55,612 nucleotides of DNA from Mnemiopsis leidyi. Taxonomy: Eukaryota; Ctenophora; Tentaculata; Lobata; Bolinopsidae. Positions 24,365 through 33,991 of this stretch are shown here, piece by piece (within the stretch, counting starts at the first letter, position 1; each line of letters starts with the position of its first letter). Location of the stretch: NCBI GenBank assembly GCA_000226015.1, contig JH157196.1:77607-133218 (forward strand), read 5' to 3'. Both the position numbers and the translations under genes were made by a program. Under the pieces are notes generated by a model that saw nothing but the letters and a program-made list of their open reading frames with translations, searched no databases and had not been told where the DNA came from.

Positions 24365-27300
24365 GTTGGTTGTAATTTTTGTAATGACTTCTAATTACAC
24401 TTTCTGCCTCGTAAATTCGTCCTCGCTTATTTTTATTTATTCAAATTTTGGAAAAATTCCAAAAACGTGCGAGGGCCGTAGAAAAAAGTGATAAAATTTA
24501 TTTTTCAAAGTCTAATAACCCGTCGTCGGGCGCTCTGGAAGTAACGTAAGTTTAAATCTCCTGTGAGGCCTTACTTTCTACCCCCATTATCTTCCAATTA
24601 AAATTAGTGGTTTGTGGTTGAAATCTGAATGTGGTGATGATAGTACAATTAGTACATGCAGATCAGGGCTCCATTATCACAAAGCATTACTGAAATTTAG
24701 CGAGTTTTCTCCCCTAAAATTACTTGTTCTTATAATAACGATAACCGCTACCTTTCCACACTTACATAGAGATTCAAGTTTTCAATAATAACTCGTTTAG
24801 AATTCAGCTTCCTGTGTTAAATCGTGGAGGTTGCAAAAAGGTCCGACTAGAGTTGTTGGGGGACTATACGTCGAAACTTAAATAGGTCGAGAAAGAGCTA
24901 TTAAGCGATAATCAGGAAGTATTTAGTGAGTTTTTAACTTGTGTGAACTGAACCAATCAGGGTTCACGAAAACGTGCTAGTTTGTTCCATGCAAACCTCG
25001 GGGGATGTCGGTAGTAAAGATCAGGGACCAACAGATGTGGGTATCTTTACTAAACGTGCATGTTATCTTGTTATGTCTACACAGTTTTTATCTTGGTACC
25101 AACTACCAGATGGTTATGTTTCAACCAAGGTCCAATTATTGGGATTTCACAGTGAATCTGAAAACGATCAGCCGAAATAGCATAATTATTTCCACGACAA
25201 AATGGCCCTGTTAATGAAATGCGATAAAACTATTGTGTCACTTCCTTTTTTCCACCTATTTGCTATCGGTAGATTTAAGATTTATTTGCAAATATTGCTC
25301 ATTCTCTATCAAGCTACTCTAAGAGAATTGAGAGAATGTCAATATGACGGTAATTATAGGCGGGGGTGTCGGGTGATACATATCGGCTCCAATTAGCAAG
25401 GTGATTTAGTCAAGTAGTGACAAAGTGTCGTGAAGGGAGAAGCAGGGGTCTACTATTTGTCGGATCTTGGTGTTGTGAACTTTGGGGTAAGTCATGTGAG
25501 TTGTGACATGATACAACACTGGGGACTTGCTTACTTTACTTTGGGCGATTCTCGATCGAAAACTGCTCCACGATTTTTCTCCAAACTGTACGATCGAGCA
25601 TCACACCCCTAAGGTCACCGGGGACTTGAGTAAACTAAATATTCTATGTTTTTGAACAATAACAAGTAAGAATTGATAAGGAGAATGAAATGATGAATGT
25701 CGGAATGATATCGGTTATCTCTTCATTAATAATTATTAACTTATTCACATGAACGTTAGTGAGTCACCAAATAACGATCTTTATTCAAGCTGTGAAAACA
25801 TCGAAAACTGTTGCATGTGATCTTCAAAATGTTGTTGTTCTGAAACTGCTCTCTACCAATCAAATCTGCACCACAATCACTTTACCACGTGACTTCTCAC
25901 GTGACCTAGATAAACACCTGTGTAGCTCTTCTACCTGGAGCAAGCGAATTTGACAGTGTTTAAACTGGCGTTAAGTTTTATCTCAAATTTGATTCATTAA
26001 AATTTAAGTACATCTCTTGATAATGCTAAAGGCTTGCTTATGAACTGGTATAAGTTTCACTCTGTTACTCCTTATGAAGATATCTTCATGGTATAGTGGT
26101 TTTAAATAATTAGCTTTACAGGTAGGTACTAAGTTGAAACCTCGATCCTCGGAGAAGCTAACTAGCAGTGAGCTGTGGAGTTACAGGATATATTGGCAAT
26201 CTTGTTGAGGTCAGGAGGGGTACAGTGCAGTGGTACTGGTCAAGTCATAGACTGCTAATTAATATCGGTTGTCTGCTACTAGTCATGATTTATTTAGCAC
26301 TAGCTGTTAATAACCCCTAGTTATGTGAAGTGTGACTGTTTCCCAGTTTCTGTTCAATCGATCAGAGCGAACTTTCTCAAACCTAATCCATCACTCTACT
26401 CCACAAGTTAATAAATAACCGACTGAAAAATTAATGATTCTTGAAGTAATTTTCTGGAGAATCATTATGAAGGACGCAGGGAAGTGGATGAGTAACATGA
26501 CTCCTAGAATTCTTAGTCATGATACGTCCCCGTGTGACCTGGCCCACTTGGAGGACACTCGGCTCCAATCTAACGTTCATTCTGGTGTTATTTCGAAATT
26601 ATTTTGGGAGATAGTGCTAAAATCTTAAGATTTTGAAATTAGGAATTATGAAAGTGTAAAATGTGACTTGAATTTGAAATTCGCATGGGCACAAATTTTG
26701 TTGTAGCAGTTAACACCATGGTATCTTTATGAGAAACTGATCAGAAAAATAGGAAAATTTAAATTCTGACACATGATAAATAATGAAGTAAGAAAACCCC
26801 GCCAGTTCCACGAGTTGTTCAAGTGCTTGTTAATAAGACACAGACCGAAGAGATCTGGACACGTGATTGCAGTCTGGAGTGTTCAAAGAGCCGGGCACGT
26901 GAGACTTCATGTGGCCTCTAAGTGCAGGGTGTTTCATTTGTCACCCTCACGGAAACTCTTGTTAAAGAGTGTGTACAAAGAACTGTTGGTCGTACAGCTG
27001 TAGTTTTAAAGAGCTATATCTATTATCTGTTCTATGTGCGCAAATGAGGTTTAGATATTGATTGACTGAACTTATTCTATTTCTTATTCCTTCCAAAAGA
27101 ATGAGCTATGAGAAAATATCCGCCCGATTTAGTACACAAACCTCTGCAACAATGACTTATTTACAGATCCACGATTCCTTAAAAGACGTAAGCATAAAGT
27201 CAGGTAACAGGTTAACAGTCGCAGATTTCGGAATGATTGAAAAAAAACTTTGACATTTTTATGTAAATTTTAAACTTATACTGTAATGTGAATTGTGACT

Positions 27301-28340
27301 TGAACACCTTAGGGCTTAGGCACATGCCACAGCCACCACCCACCCTTCAGTACACTAGGTCGAGACGCCGACTATTTTAGACCTACGGAATTTTGTCATA
27401 TTGAGCGGGCGCGGTGACGCAGCAGTGGACAAATGTGTTCTCAAGGCGGTCCTCGCGGCGCGTCACGTGATATATATCACGTACGTCGTGATTTGCTAAA
27501 TGATCTGGGCTCTGGCCCAGCGCCCCAGCGTAGTAAACAACTCACAAGTAACATAAAACATTTCCAGTTTTTCAATGCCCAAGGTACTGCACTTTTATTA
27601 AGGAAGAATTCGAATTAATCAAGCTAATGAAAGCAGTGTACCTATACCAGACTTAGTGATTTTCTATTTCTACGACCTACAGTAGAGTTACAACTCTTGT
27701 TTTGACTTTGGTTACTTCATTTTTGAGAAAAAACATATTCTCATATGTAAGGCCGTGCTTAATTTAACAGGGCTTTTCGTTAACTAAGGCTATTGTTAAG
27801 GTAACCAAAAGTTTTTACCGTCAGTATGACTTGTTCTCGCCGCTCAGCCCGGTGACAGGGAGGATTTATTTTGTCTGACTTCGTCCGACCCTCATTCGAA
27901 GCGAATAGAGGGAATAAAAATGACAGGAGGGTGCGCGCTGCCGTACAAGATTTATTGTACGATACTCAACGTTGCTTGTCTTTTAGACGGATCATTCGAC
28001 GAACTAAGAAGTGTTGTGATTTTCTTTCTGCAAAACTGTATGCCTAATTTAACTCCGTAGGCAACATGATCTATTTATATTGCCAAAAAAGCATAATTAC
28101 TCAAAAATTACAAATATGTCACTAGGCGCTATGATGTCTGTCTATCTAACGAAGCGAATATATGAGCTGCAAGAGTATGATATTATGTATCGTGAGAAAT
28201 ATGCAACACACTAATGTCAAATTTTTATCGTAAGTCTTAATTGCAGAATACAAACAGCTCATTACAATATAATAATTCCTAATTAATTTGAAATGTTATA
28301 CTCAGCGCTCACACTTATACAACCTATAACAATAAAAGGG
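24365..28340. other. Gene-poor interval
   Basis: AT-rich sequence with a few E-box groups (25887-25900 has two CACGTGAC boxes 13 bp apart, after a CCAAT at 25857; others at 26860, 26896 and 27464). Open frames are all under 90 codons and show no recognisable domain or splice-consistent neighbours. I see no supportable gene. Confidence 0.55.
26085..26160 (+). repeat. Possible tRNA-derived relic
   Basis: TGGTATAGTGGTT resembles an internal A box, and AACCTCGATCCTCGG, about 45 bases later, weakly resembles a B box. The arms do not fold into a convincing cloverleaf, so a functional tRNA is unlikely. A decayed SINE head is the better guess. Confidence 0.25.
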
Positions 28341-29140
28341 TGGCGCGTTACAACAACAGTAGATGAATCCAAAAGTTGGAACCAAATTGGGACGGTGATT
28401 TAGGGCACTAAAACCGTGTTCCGGTGACTTTTGAAGGTTTACTATGATTGGTAGGGACAATGTAAAGAGGACCTGACCTTTAGTAGCCCGATATGACGCC
28501 CCAGACTCCCAGAATGAACTGAATGAACAAAAATGAACAATTTTTTTAAAGTCCCCGAAATGTCCCAAAACCGATTGATTTAGGTTTGTATCGATCTAAC
28601 AAGTGTCCCTGCAAATTTTGGAGGCCCTGGGTCGTCTAGAACGTTCACAGTGGCCTGGTTCCAGAACCGTCCCAAGTTTTCCCCTAAGTATCCTGATTTT
28701 TGGAACCAAACTTGTGACGGTCAGGTCCTCTTCACATTGTCCCNNNNNNNNNNNNNNNNNGGGACGGTTTTGGAACCAGGCCACTGTGAACGTTCTAGAC
28801 GACCCAGGGCCTCCAAAATTTGCAGGGACACTTGTTAGATCGATACAAACCTAAATCAATCGGTTTTGGGACATTTCGGGGACTTTCAAAAATTGTTTAT
28901 TTTTGTTCATTTCGTTCATTCTGGGAATCTGGGGCGTCATTTCGGGCTACCAAAGGTCAGGTCCTCTTCACATTGTCCCTACCAATCATAGTAAACCTTC
29001 AAAAGTCATCAGAGAACGAAATTTGACCTAAAAACGACCGTCCCAAAACCGTCCCAATTTCGTCCCACGTGGTTCCAATTTGGTTCCAAAAATCCGGATT
29101 CATCAACTCTACAACAACGAACCATAAAGAGATCGCGCCA
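28341..29140. mobile_element. Foldback (long inverted repeat) element with central gap
   Basis: Left arm 28341-28673 and right arm 28761-29140 are imperfect reverse complements, including long blocks such as that around ACGTTCTAGACGACCCAGGG. The outer ends are TGGCGCG (28341) and CGCGCCA (29134-29140), followed inward by a shared GATGAATCC. Short GGGACGG and GGTTCCAAAA words recur throughout. The 87-base centre includes 17 N, so the middle is unassembled. No transposase frame is seen. It looks like a non-autonomous foldback or MITE-type DNA element; no clear target-site duplication was found. Confidence 0.7.
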
Positions 29141-29149
29141 TCTGCCACA

Positions 29150-30080
29150 AAATTATGCCACAAAATTATGCCACAAACACGGCGAATCCAGGAATTAACT
29201 TAGAAAATTTATACGCCTATAACTCCAATTATGAACGAACTTTAAAATGTGGACAGTGCGCGCAGCACGTGAGTTCCTTCTAAGATTTGGGATCAAGAAA
29301 ATCACAGCTCACAAGAAGAGCGTCGAAGTTCAGACGTCTGACAAGTGATTGGATGAAAATTATTTACTCAGGAAGGTCATAATGACGTGTTCAATACTTT
29401 CAATAAAACGTAGATTTTACAAAAACATAGTAAAACAATTTTTTAAAAGTTTCCAAAACGTAAAATTTATGTCAACATACACATGGCTCATCGCATTTTA
29501 CAATTAGACCAAAATAAACATTGCAGAAGGTATAATACAATTGATAAAATATACACAGGCGATCTGGATCGAATATTAACGAAACATTATTTCTGTCAGT
29601 TTTCATAGGTAACATCGTCTAAAATAAAAATTGAAACTGATAAGTCGTATAAGTTAAGGTAAAACTGATAATATAAGCACCTTTTCACATGAAAAGTAAA
29701 ATAAATCGTCGTAAGTCGATTGTCTGGCACTATAGGCTGAAGTAATCATGTTTAGTAACTTAAGATTCAAGCTATCCATACCTTGCTTCACGAAGTTTTT
29801 AAGACCCCTGAATAACATTTCTTGTATAAGTTTCAATAAGTTCCGTGTCAATTTCGGTATGCATAAGGTAGTAAATCATCAACACCAGTAATACCTGTAT
29901 CAACAGCAACCAAGAAAGAAACACGGTACAGGTTCACTGGCGAACACATCGAGCATCCCGTAAACACCAACAACTACCAGTCACACTCAGTGACACAGCC
30001 CACGTTAAACGGGGACTGACGCAGCGCGCCATCCTGCACGTGGAAACAAACACTAGCAATACTGCTGTCTGAGTTCTGCA
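29150..30080. other. Intergenic sequence beyond the foldback element
   Basis: AT-rich, with a small direct repeat CACAAAATTATGC at about 29151-29175 and single E-box-like words (CAGCACGTGAG at 29266). No gene is supported. Confidence 0.55.
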
Positions 30081-30084
30081 TTAT

Positions 30085-30396
30085 CTAACTAACAACCCAG
30101 CCAATCAGAGCTAGGCTCATCCAATCCCGTGCAGCTGTGATCAACACATAGCACACTTTCATCATAAGACTCGTACTATCGTCCTCCTTGAGCGCTTTGT
30201 AGTTCTTGTAGCCGGAGTTTCCAATCAGAGGCAGCAAGTACACGACGAGAAGGCAACAAGTAAGCGACAAGAGACCTCTACTTTTGCCACGAGGAACCAG
30301 GGTTTGTTAGCGGTCACGTACTTGTCCAAAAAGAAGTATTCAAGGAGGAGTTGGGGTGCCTCCTCCATCAGCAACTTGCTGGCAAACATCGTCTTG
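30085..30396 (-). pseudogene. Membrane-protein fragment, frame broken
   Basis: From ATG 30396 (minus) the frame reads MFASKLLMEEAPQLLLEYFF and continues LDKYVTANKPWFLVAK, then fails. A frame offset by one base resumes with LLSLTCCLLVVYLLPLIGNS and runs to a stop at 30085 after a second hydrophobic stretch (about 60 codons). Together they look like the end of a multi-pass membrane protein. The EEAPQLLL segment recalls the acidic-PQL motif of XK-related proteins, but that is a weak resemblance. Either a base is missing in the assembly, an intron was overlooked near 30285, or this is a pseudogene. Confidence 0.35.
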
Positions 30397-30639
30397 CAGG
30401 TTATTAAGTTATTAGACTCCGTTTGCTGCGCTCCTCACTGTTTTCTTTAACACAGCCATGAAGCACGTTGCCATGCAATGGTAACATAATTCAAAGCACC
30501 AAGTAGTGTGACACAGCCTGCGTGTTACACGTAATGTTCTAGTCTAGAATGTTGTTCATATTTTTTGGAAATAGCGCAGTTGTCCGGCTGTCCACATCAT
30601 CACACTTTGTGGACACAGCCCCTAAATAAAGAAACTTAC

Positions 30640-30810
30640 AGATCTCACGTGACACACAGCCTGTCCCTAAAACGCTTTATTTCACGTGACATAGCCTGTC
30701 CCTAAAACGTCTTTATCTCACGTGACATAGCCTGCCCCTAAAACGTTTTATCTCACGTGACATAGCCTGCCCCTAAAACGTTTTATCTCACGTGACATAG
30801 TGTGTCCCAA
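30640..30810. repeat. 35-bp minisatellite carrying an E-box per unit
   Basis: About four and a half direct copies of a 35-base unit contain CTCACGTGACATAGCC and CCTAAAACGTTTTAT. CGTGAC recurs at 30721, 30756 and 30791, giving the period directly. Every unit carries TCACGTGAC, so the array is a cluster of evenly spaced E-boxes about 600 bp beyond the stop codon of the minus-strand gene that ends at 31415. Confidence 0.9.
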
Positions 30811-31414
30811 TAAGGTTTCTACATGAGCAAATCTTTATCTTCAACTTTTGATTAAACTCTTCGTTAAGTATGTACATAAGCGCTAAGATTATTGTTCTAA
30901 TAATGTCTGCTATATAACACCTAATACAACTTGAAGATTTACAAAAAATAGAAATACCAGCACGAACAAAAAATCAATAACTGTTGTCGGGGAGCGCTAA
31001 ATAGTAAATAACCAGCATTTAAAACAGTCACGTGATCTAAATAACTCGACCTTGGAGTCTGATTATTTCAAAATTATCTTAACTTCCATTGTATTGAGAA
31101 CCGTGATTTGCTACAATTTAACAAAAGCCAAAGTATTACATAATTCATCAATGATATGATATATGAAAAGCAGAATTTATGTACTTGAAGTAAATGCATG
31201 TAAAATACCCTCAACAAACGATAACAGTAAAGTTGAATCATGCTCAACATCTCATTGCAGTCTAATGCTAGTACTCGCTATGATTTGACATTTCTCGCGA
31301 TACAAGTACCTTAGTAACTTGAAATAAGTCTAGCTCAGTTTAAAAAGGACAAGTTCCAGATAGATTATTCATGCTATCTTCTACATAAAACAACCGTTAT
31401 GATTCAAAACTTGG

Positions 31415-32735
31415 TCAATAGATAACATGTCGGTTTATCTGTCTAACTTGTAATTGAGTCTCGTGATCTAACCATTTCAGTTCCTGCCGAACATTGTCAA
31501 ACCCAACAGAAACCTGGTAATGAGGAGCCATATCAACTTGAGTAGCGACACAGTTGCCCTCTACTTCCACTCTCTCTACAACAGCCCTCTCTTTGTAATC
31601 CTCCACCGGCAGGTATCGTACAAGTCTGAAGGGGAGCGCTAGAGTTTGTGTTGGTTTAGAGGACAGGTCTGTTTTTAGAGCCGTGTTTAGGATGACTGTG
31701 TCACAACTACCAATACTGGAGTCCATATCACGTGGAGTGTTGTCATGACTACGTTGTATGACGTCATAGTCACGTGGTGTGACGTCATAGTCACGTGGTG
31801 TGACGTCATAGTCACGTGGTGTGACGCTGTCCTCAATGTCTGATGCATCCTCAGTCTCCTGAATATCGAAGTAGGATGGCACGCTGGGGAGGGACATGTC
31901 ATCATAAGACTCCCCAACCTCAGCAGGGAAGTACACCTCCCCCGGTAACACTGAGTCCTGGAAGTAGTCTGGGGGAGATCTAACTCTCAGTCCAGAGTAC
32001 TCCTCCAACGTGACGTCACGCGAGGAGTCACGTGACGTGGTACTAACAGTATCAGGATCACTGTCGTGGTCGTCGGGTAGGATTTGGTTCTTGGAGAGAT
32101 GTTCACTGTCCAGATCTTCTAGAAGCTTTCTCATCCTCTCCTTTTTGGCTGAGGAGAGATTTATATTACATGTGTGTGATGGTGTGTGTGTGTGTGTGAA
32201 TGTCATCAATACTCAATTTCATGTGTAAAGTCTATTTGCAGGTAACGTTTTTGAATATTATAAGAACTAGAAATGTAGAAGATTTTGATTCCTTATTTGG
32301 AATCGTGTCAACCTTCGTCTTCATAGTTTAGATTTTGTAGGAGTGCGTCAACTTCCTCTTCCTTAAATTGTGGAATACTGTTGCACGTCAGCACGCAATC
32401 TGCAAAGGGGGGTTTTTTAAGAAGGCATTTAACTATCAAATCGACAAACAAACATATACACAGAAACTTGAAATTCAGAAAAATAAACAAAATAGTATCA
32501 TAACACAGAACATAGGTAATAATGTTTTTAAATAAAAATTAAAAAGAAAGAAAGAAGTAACACTCACGTCCCACACAAACAGAAAAACAGACAAACAGCT
32601 GGACAGACATACCGTGGTTGTGGTGATGGTGATTATGAGAAACAGCTGGACAGACATACCGTGGTTGTGGTGATGGTGATTATGAGAAACCAGGACCGTG
32701 TCTGTTTCATCATTGGACCAGAAATTCACCATCAC
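31415..32735 (-). CDS. Unrecognised acidic protein, three C-terminal exons
   Basis: Minus-strand exons 32735-32660, 32399-32313 and 32148-31415 join with agreeing phases (1 and 1) into 298 residues ending at a stop. The 5' exon or exons are missing. Order: MVNFWSNDETDT, a His/Asn-rich run (SHNHHHHNH), a short helical stretch EEEVDALLQNLNYEDEAKKE, a long Asp/Ser-rich linker, three tandem TPRDYDV units (about residues 168-190), then a more ordered end with LPFRLVRYLPVEDY and HYQVSVGFDNVRQELKWLDH. The middle donor GAAG|GTTGAC is unusual, but reading phase supports it. I recognise no family; acidity and repeats suggest a cytosolic scaffold or regulator. It is divergent to cyclin gene 2, whose TATA lies about 390 bp away. 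Confidence 0.6.
31738..31826 (-). repeat. 21-bp coding repeat with CRE and E-box
   Basis: Three in-frame copies of a 21-base unit, with core TGACGTCATAGTCACGTG, encode TPRDYDV three times. A palindromic CRE (TGACGTCA) and a CACGTG box are both present in each full unit. The array lies within the large exon of the minus-strand gene. Confidence 0.85.
32598..32692 (-). repeat. 47-bp tandem duplication spanning a splice donor
   Basis: A 47-base block is present twice, so the donor CACG|GTATGT occurs at both 32660/32659 and 32613/32612 on the minus strand. Only the first keeps the reading frame into the next exon (47 is not a multiple of three). The copies look near-identical, so the duplication is recent. 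Confidence 0.8.
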
Positions 32736-33099
32736 CTGAAAAGGGGAGTATTAGGAATCTTTATAGAGTATAGAGTATACACTATACACTACTGACTATA
32801 CAGGGGCCATGTTATACACAGCAAATTCACTTATCTGTTATCAATTATATCTCTAAGTAAACAACCTCTCGTTTAGGACTCATTTAGGGACGCAAGTAAA
32901 ATTGACAAGGAAGAGGAACATATCACAATGGAAACTGGAGACTCAATCATGCTCAAACTAATAAACAGTTTGTTAACAAACTTCCTAATCCCAATACAGG
33001 AAATAAAGAATTAAGGGTCGCAGTTAATTGATAGAGGGGACTTGTTCCGCTGAAACAGCTCATGTTGATGCTCGGCTAATTGATTGGCTAATCACTCAA

Positions 33100-33268
33100 A
33101 TTGGAAACTTTCCCGATAGCGGTGTATATATATTGGAATACATGCTCACAGTCTCATACAGTTCAGTTTAGATTGGTTTACAAGAGGTTTAGTGTACGCC
33201 GAGGTTTTGTTTGTTCTGTTAATACTCCAGTCTCTCTTATAACCCAGCTTCTAGCTTTCGTGATACGT
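33100..33268 (+). promoter_or_regulatory. Cyclin gene 2 promoter and 5' UTR exon
   Basis: TATATATA at 33125-33132 is preceded by GATTGGCTAATC and ATTGGAAAC. A start about 30 bp later, near 33155, would give a non-coding exon ending at the donor CGT|GTAAGT (33268). The next acceptor, CCCCTTCAG at 33919, opens the exon holding ATG 33992. Unlike gene 1 there are no E-boxes in this promoter. Confidence 0.5.
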
Positions 33269-33991
33269 GTAAGTGTAACATTTAACAACATTTATAAAAT
33301 TCATAACAACATTTATATTTAAGCTTAACCTTAGACTTCTTATACTTAACGGTATATCCGTAAGATTTGTCGGATTTACAAATTCATTTACAAGTATATT
33401 TATCTATGCAAACGGTGTCGTGAGTCATACTACAAAACATCACTATTGAACTATCTAACTACTTTAAAGTTTAAAAGTTAAGAATAATATCTAGGCATAA
33501 ACGAAGATCGTACTTCGGCGACAATTAGTTTTTGATCTCTTTATGAGCAAATTACTACACAAAATCAGGACGTGAGTTACTGTCATAATCGGGCCGAAAA
33601 TTGGAATTTTTGGATATTTCAATGGCCTTGGGTTGGATATTTCAATGTCCAGGTACCTTAAGTGCGGTAATTTGCTCATTAAAGAAGATCCCATTAGCTA
33701 CATTGGTCTCATTAACAAGACGCAACCAACCAGTTTGGTCTCATTAACACTTAACAACCGCACTTGAAAACCCGAGTATATTGAGATGTGACCAGGTCCT
33801 CATTCTAACCACACTATTTGTATTTCGCTAATTGCCTAGGACGTCTAGATCAAATTGTAGTATTTAAGAGTATAAAGATTTACTTTCTACACAAGTTTAA
33901 CGTTCAGTTTCCCCTTCAGAAACGAAGATAACCAGCTCAACCTACTACCCTGCCAAGAAAACTGCTAAGCTACAATTTCAACTATCGAGAC

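Noticed and set aside
27400..27470. GGGCGCGGTGACGCAGCAGTGG as a tRNA or SINE head
   Set aside because: It weakly resembles an A box, but no B box follows at a suitable distance.
28596..28854. Open frames reading through the run of N in the foldback element
   Set aside because: They cross an assembly gap and follow the inverted-repeat arms in mirrored form, so they are not coding evidence.
30640..30810. CRISPR-like direct repeats
   Set aside because: Units are contiguous 35-bp copies without unique spacers, and the genome is eukaryotic; it is a minisatellite.
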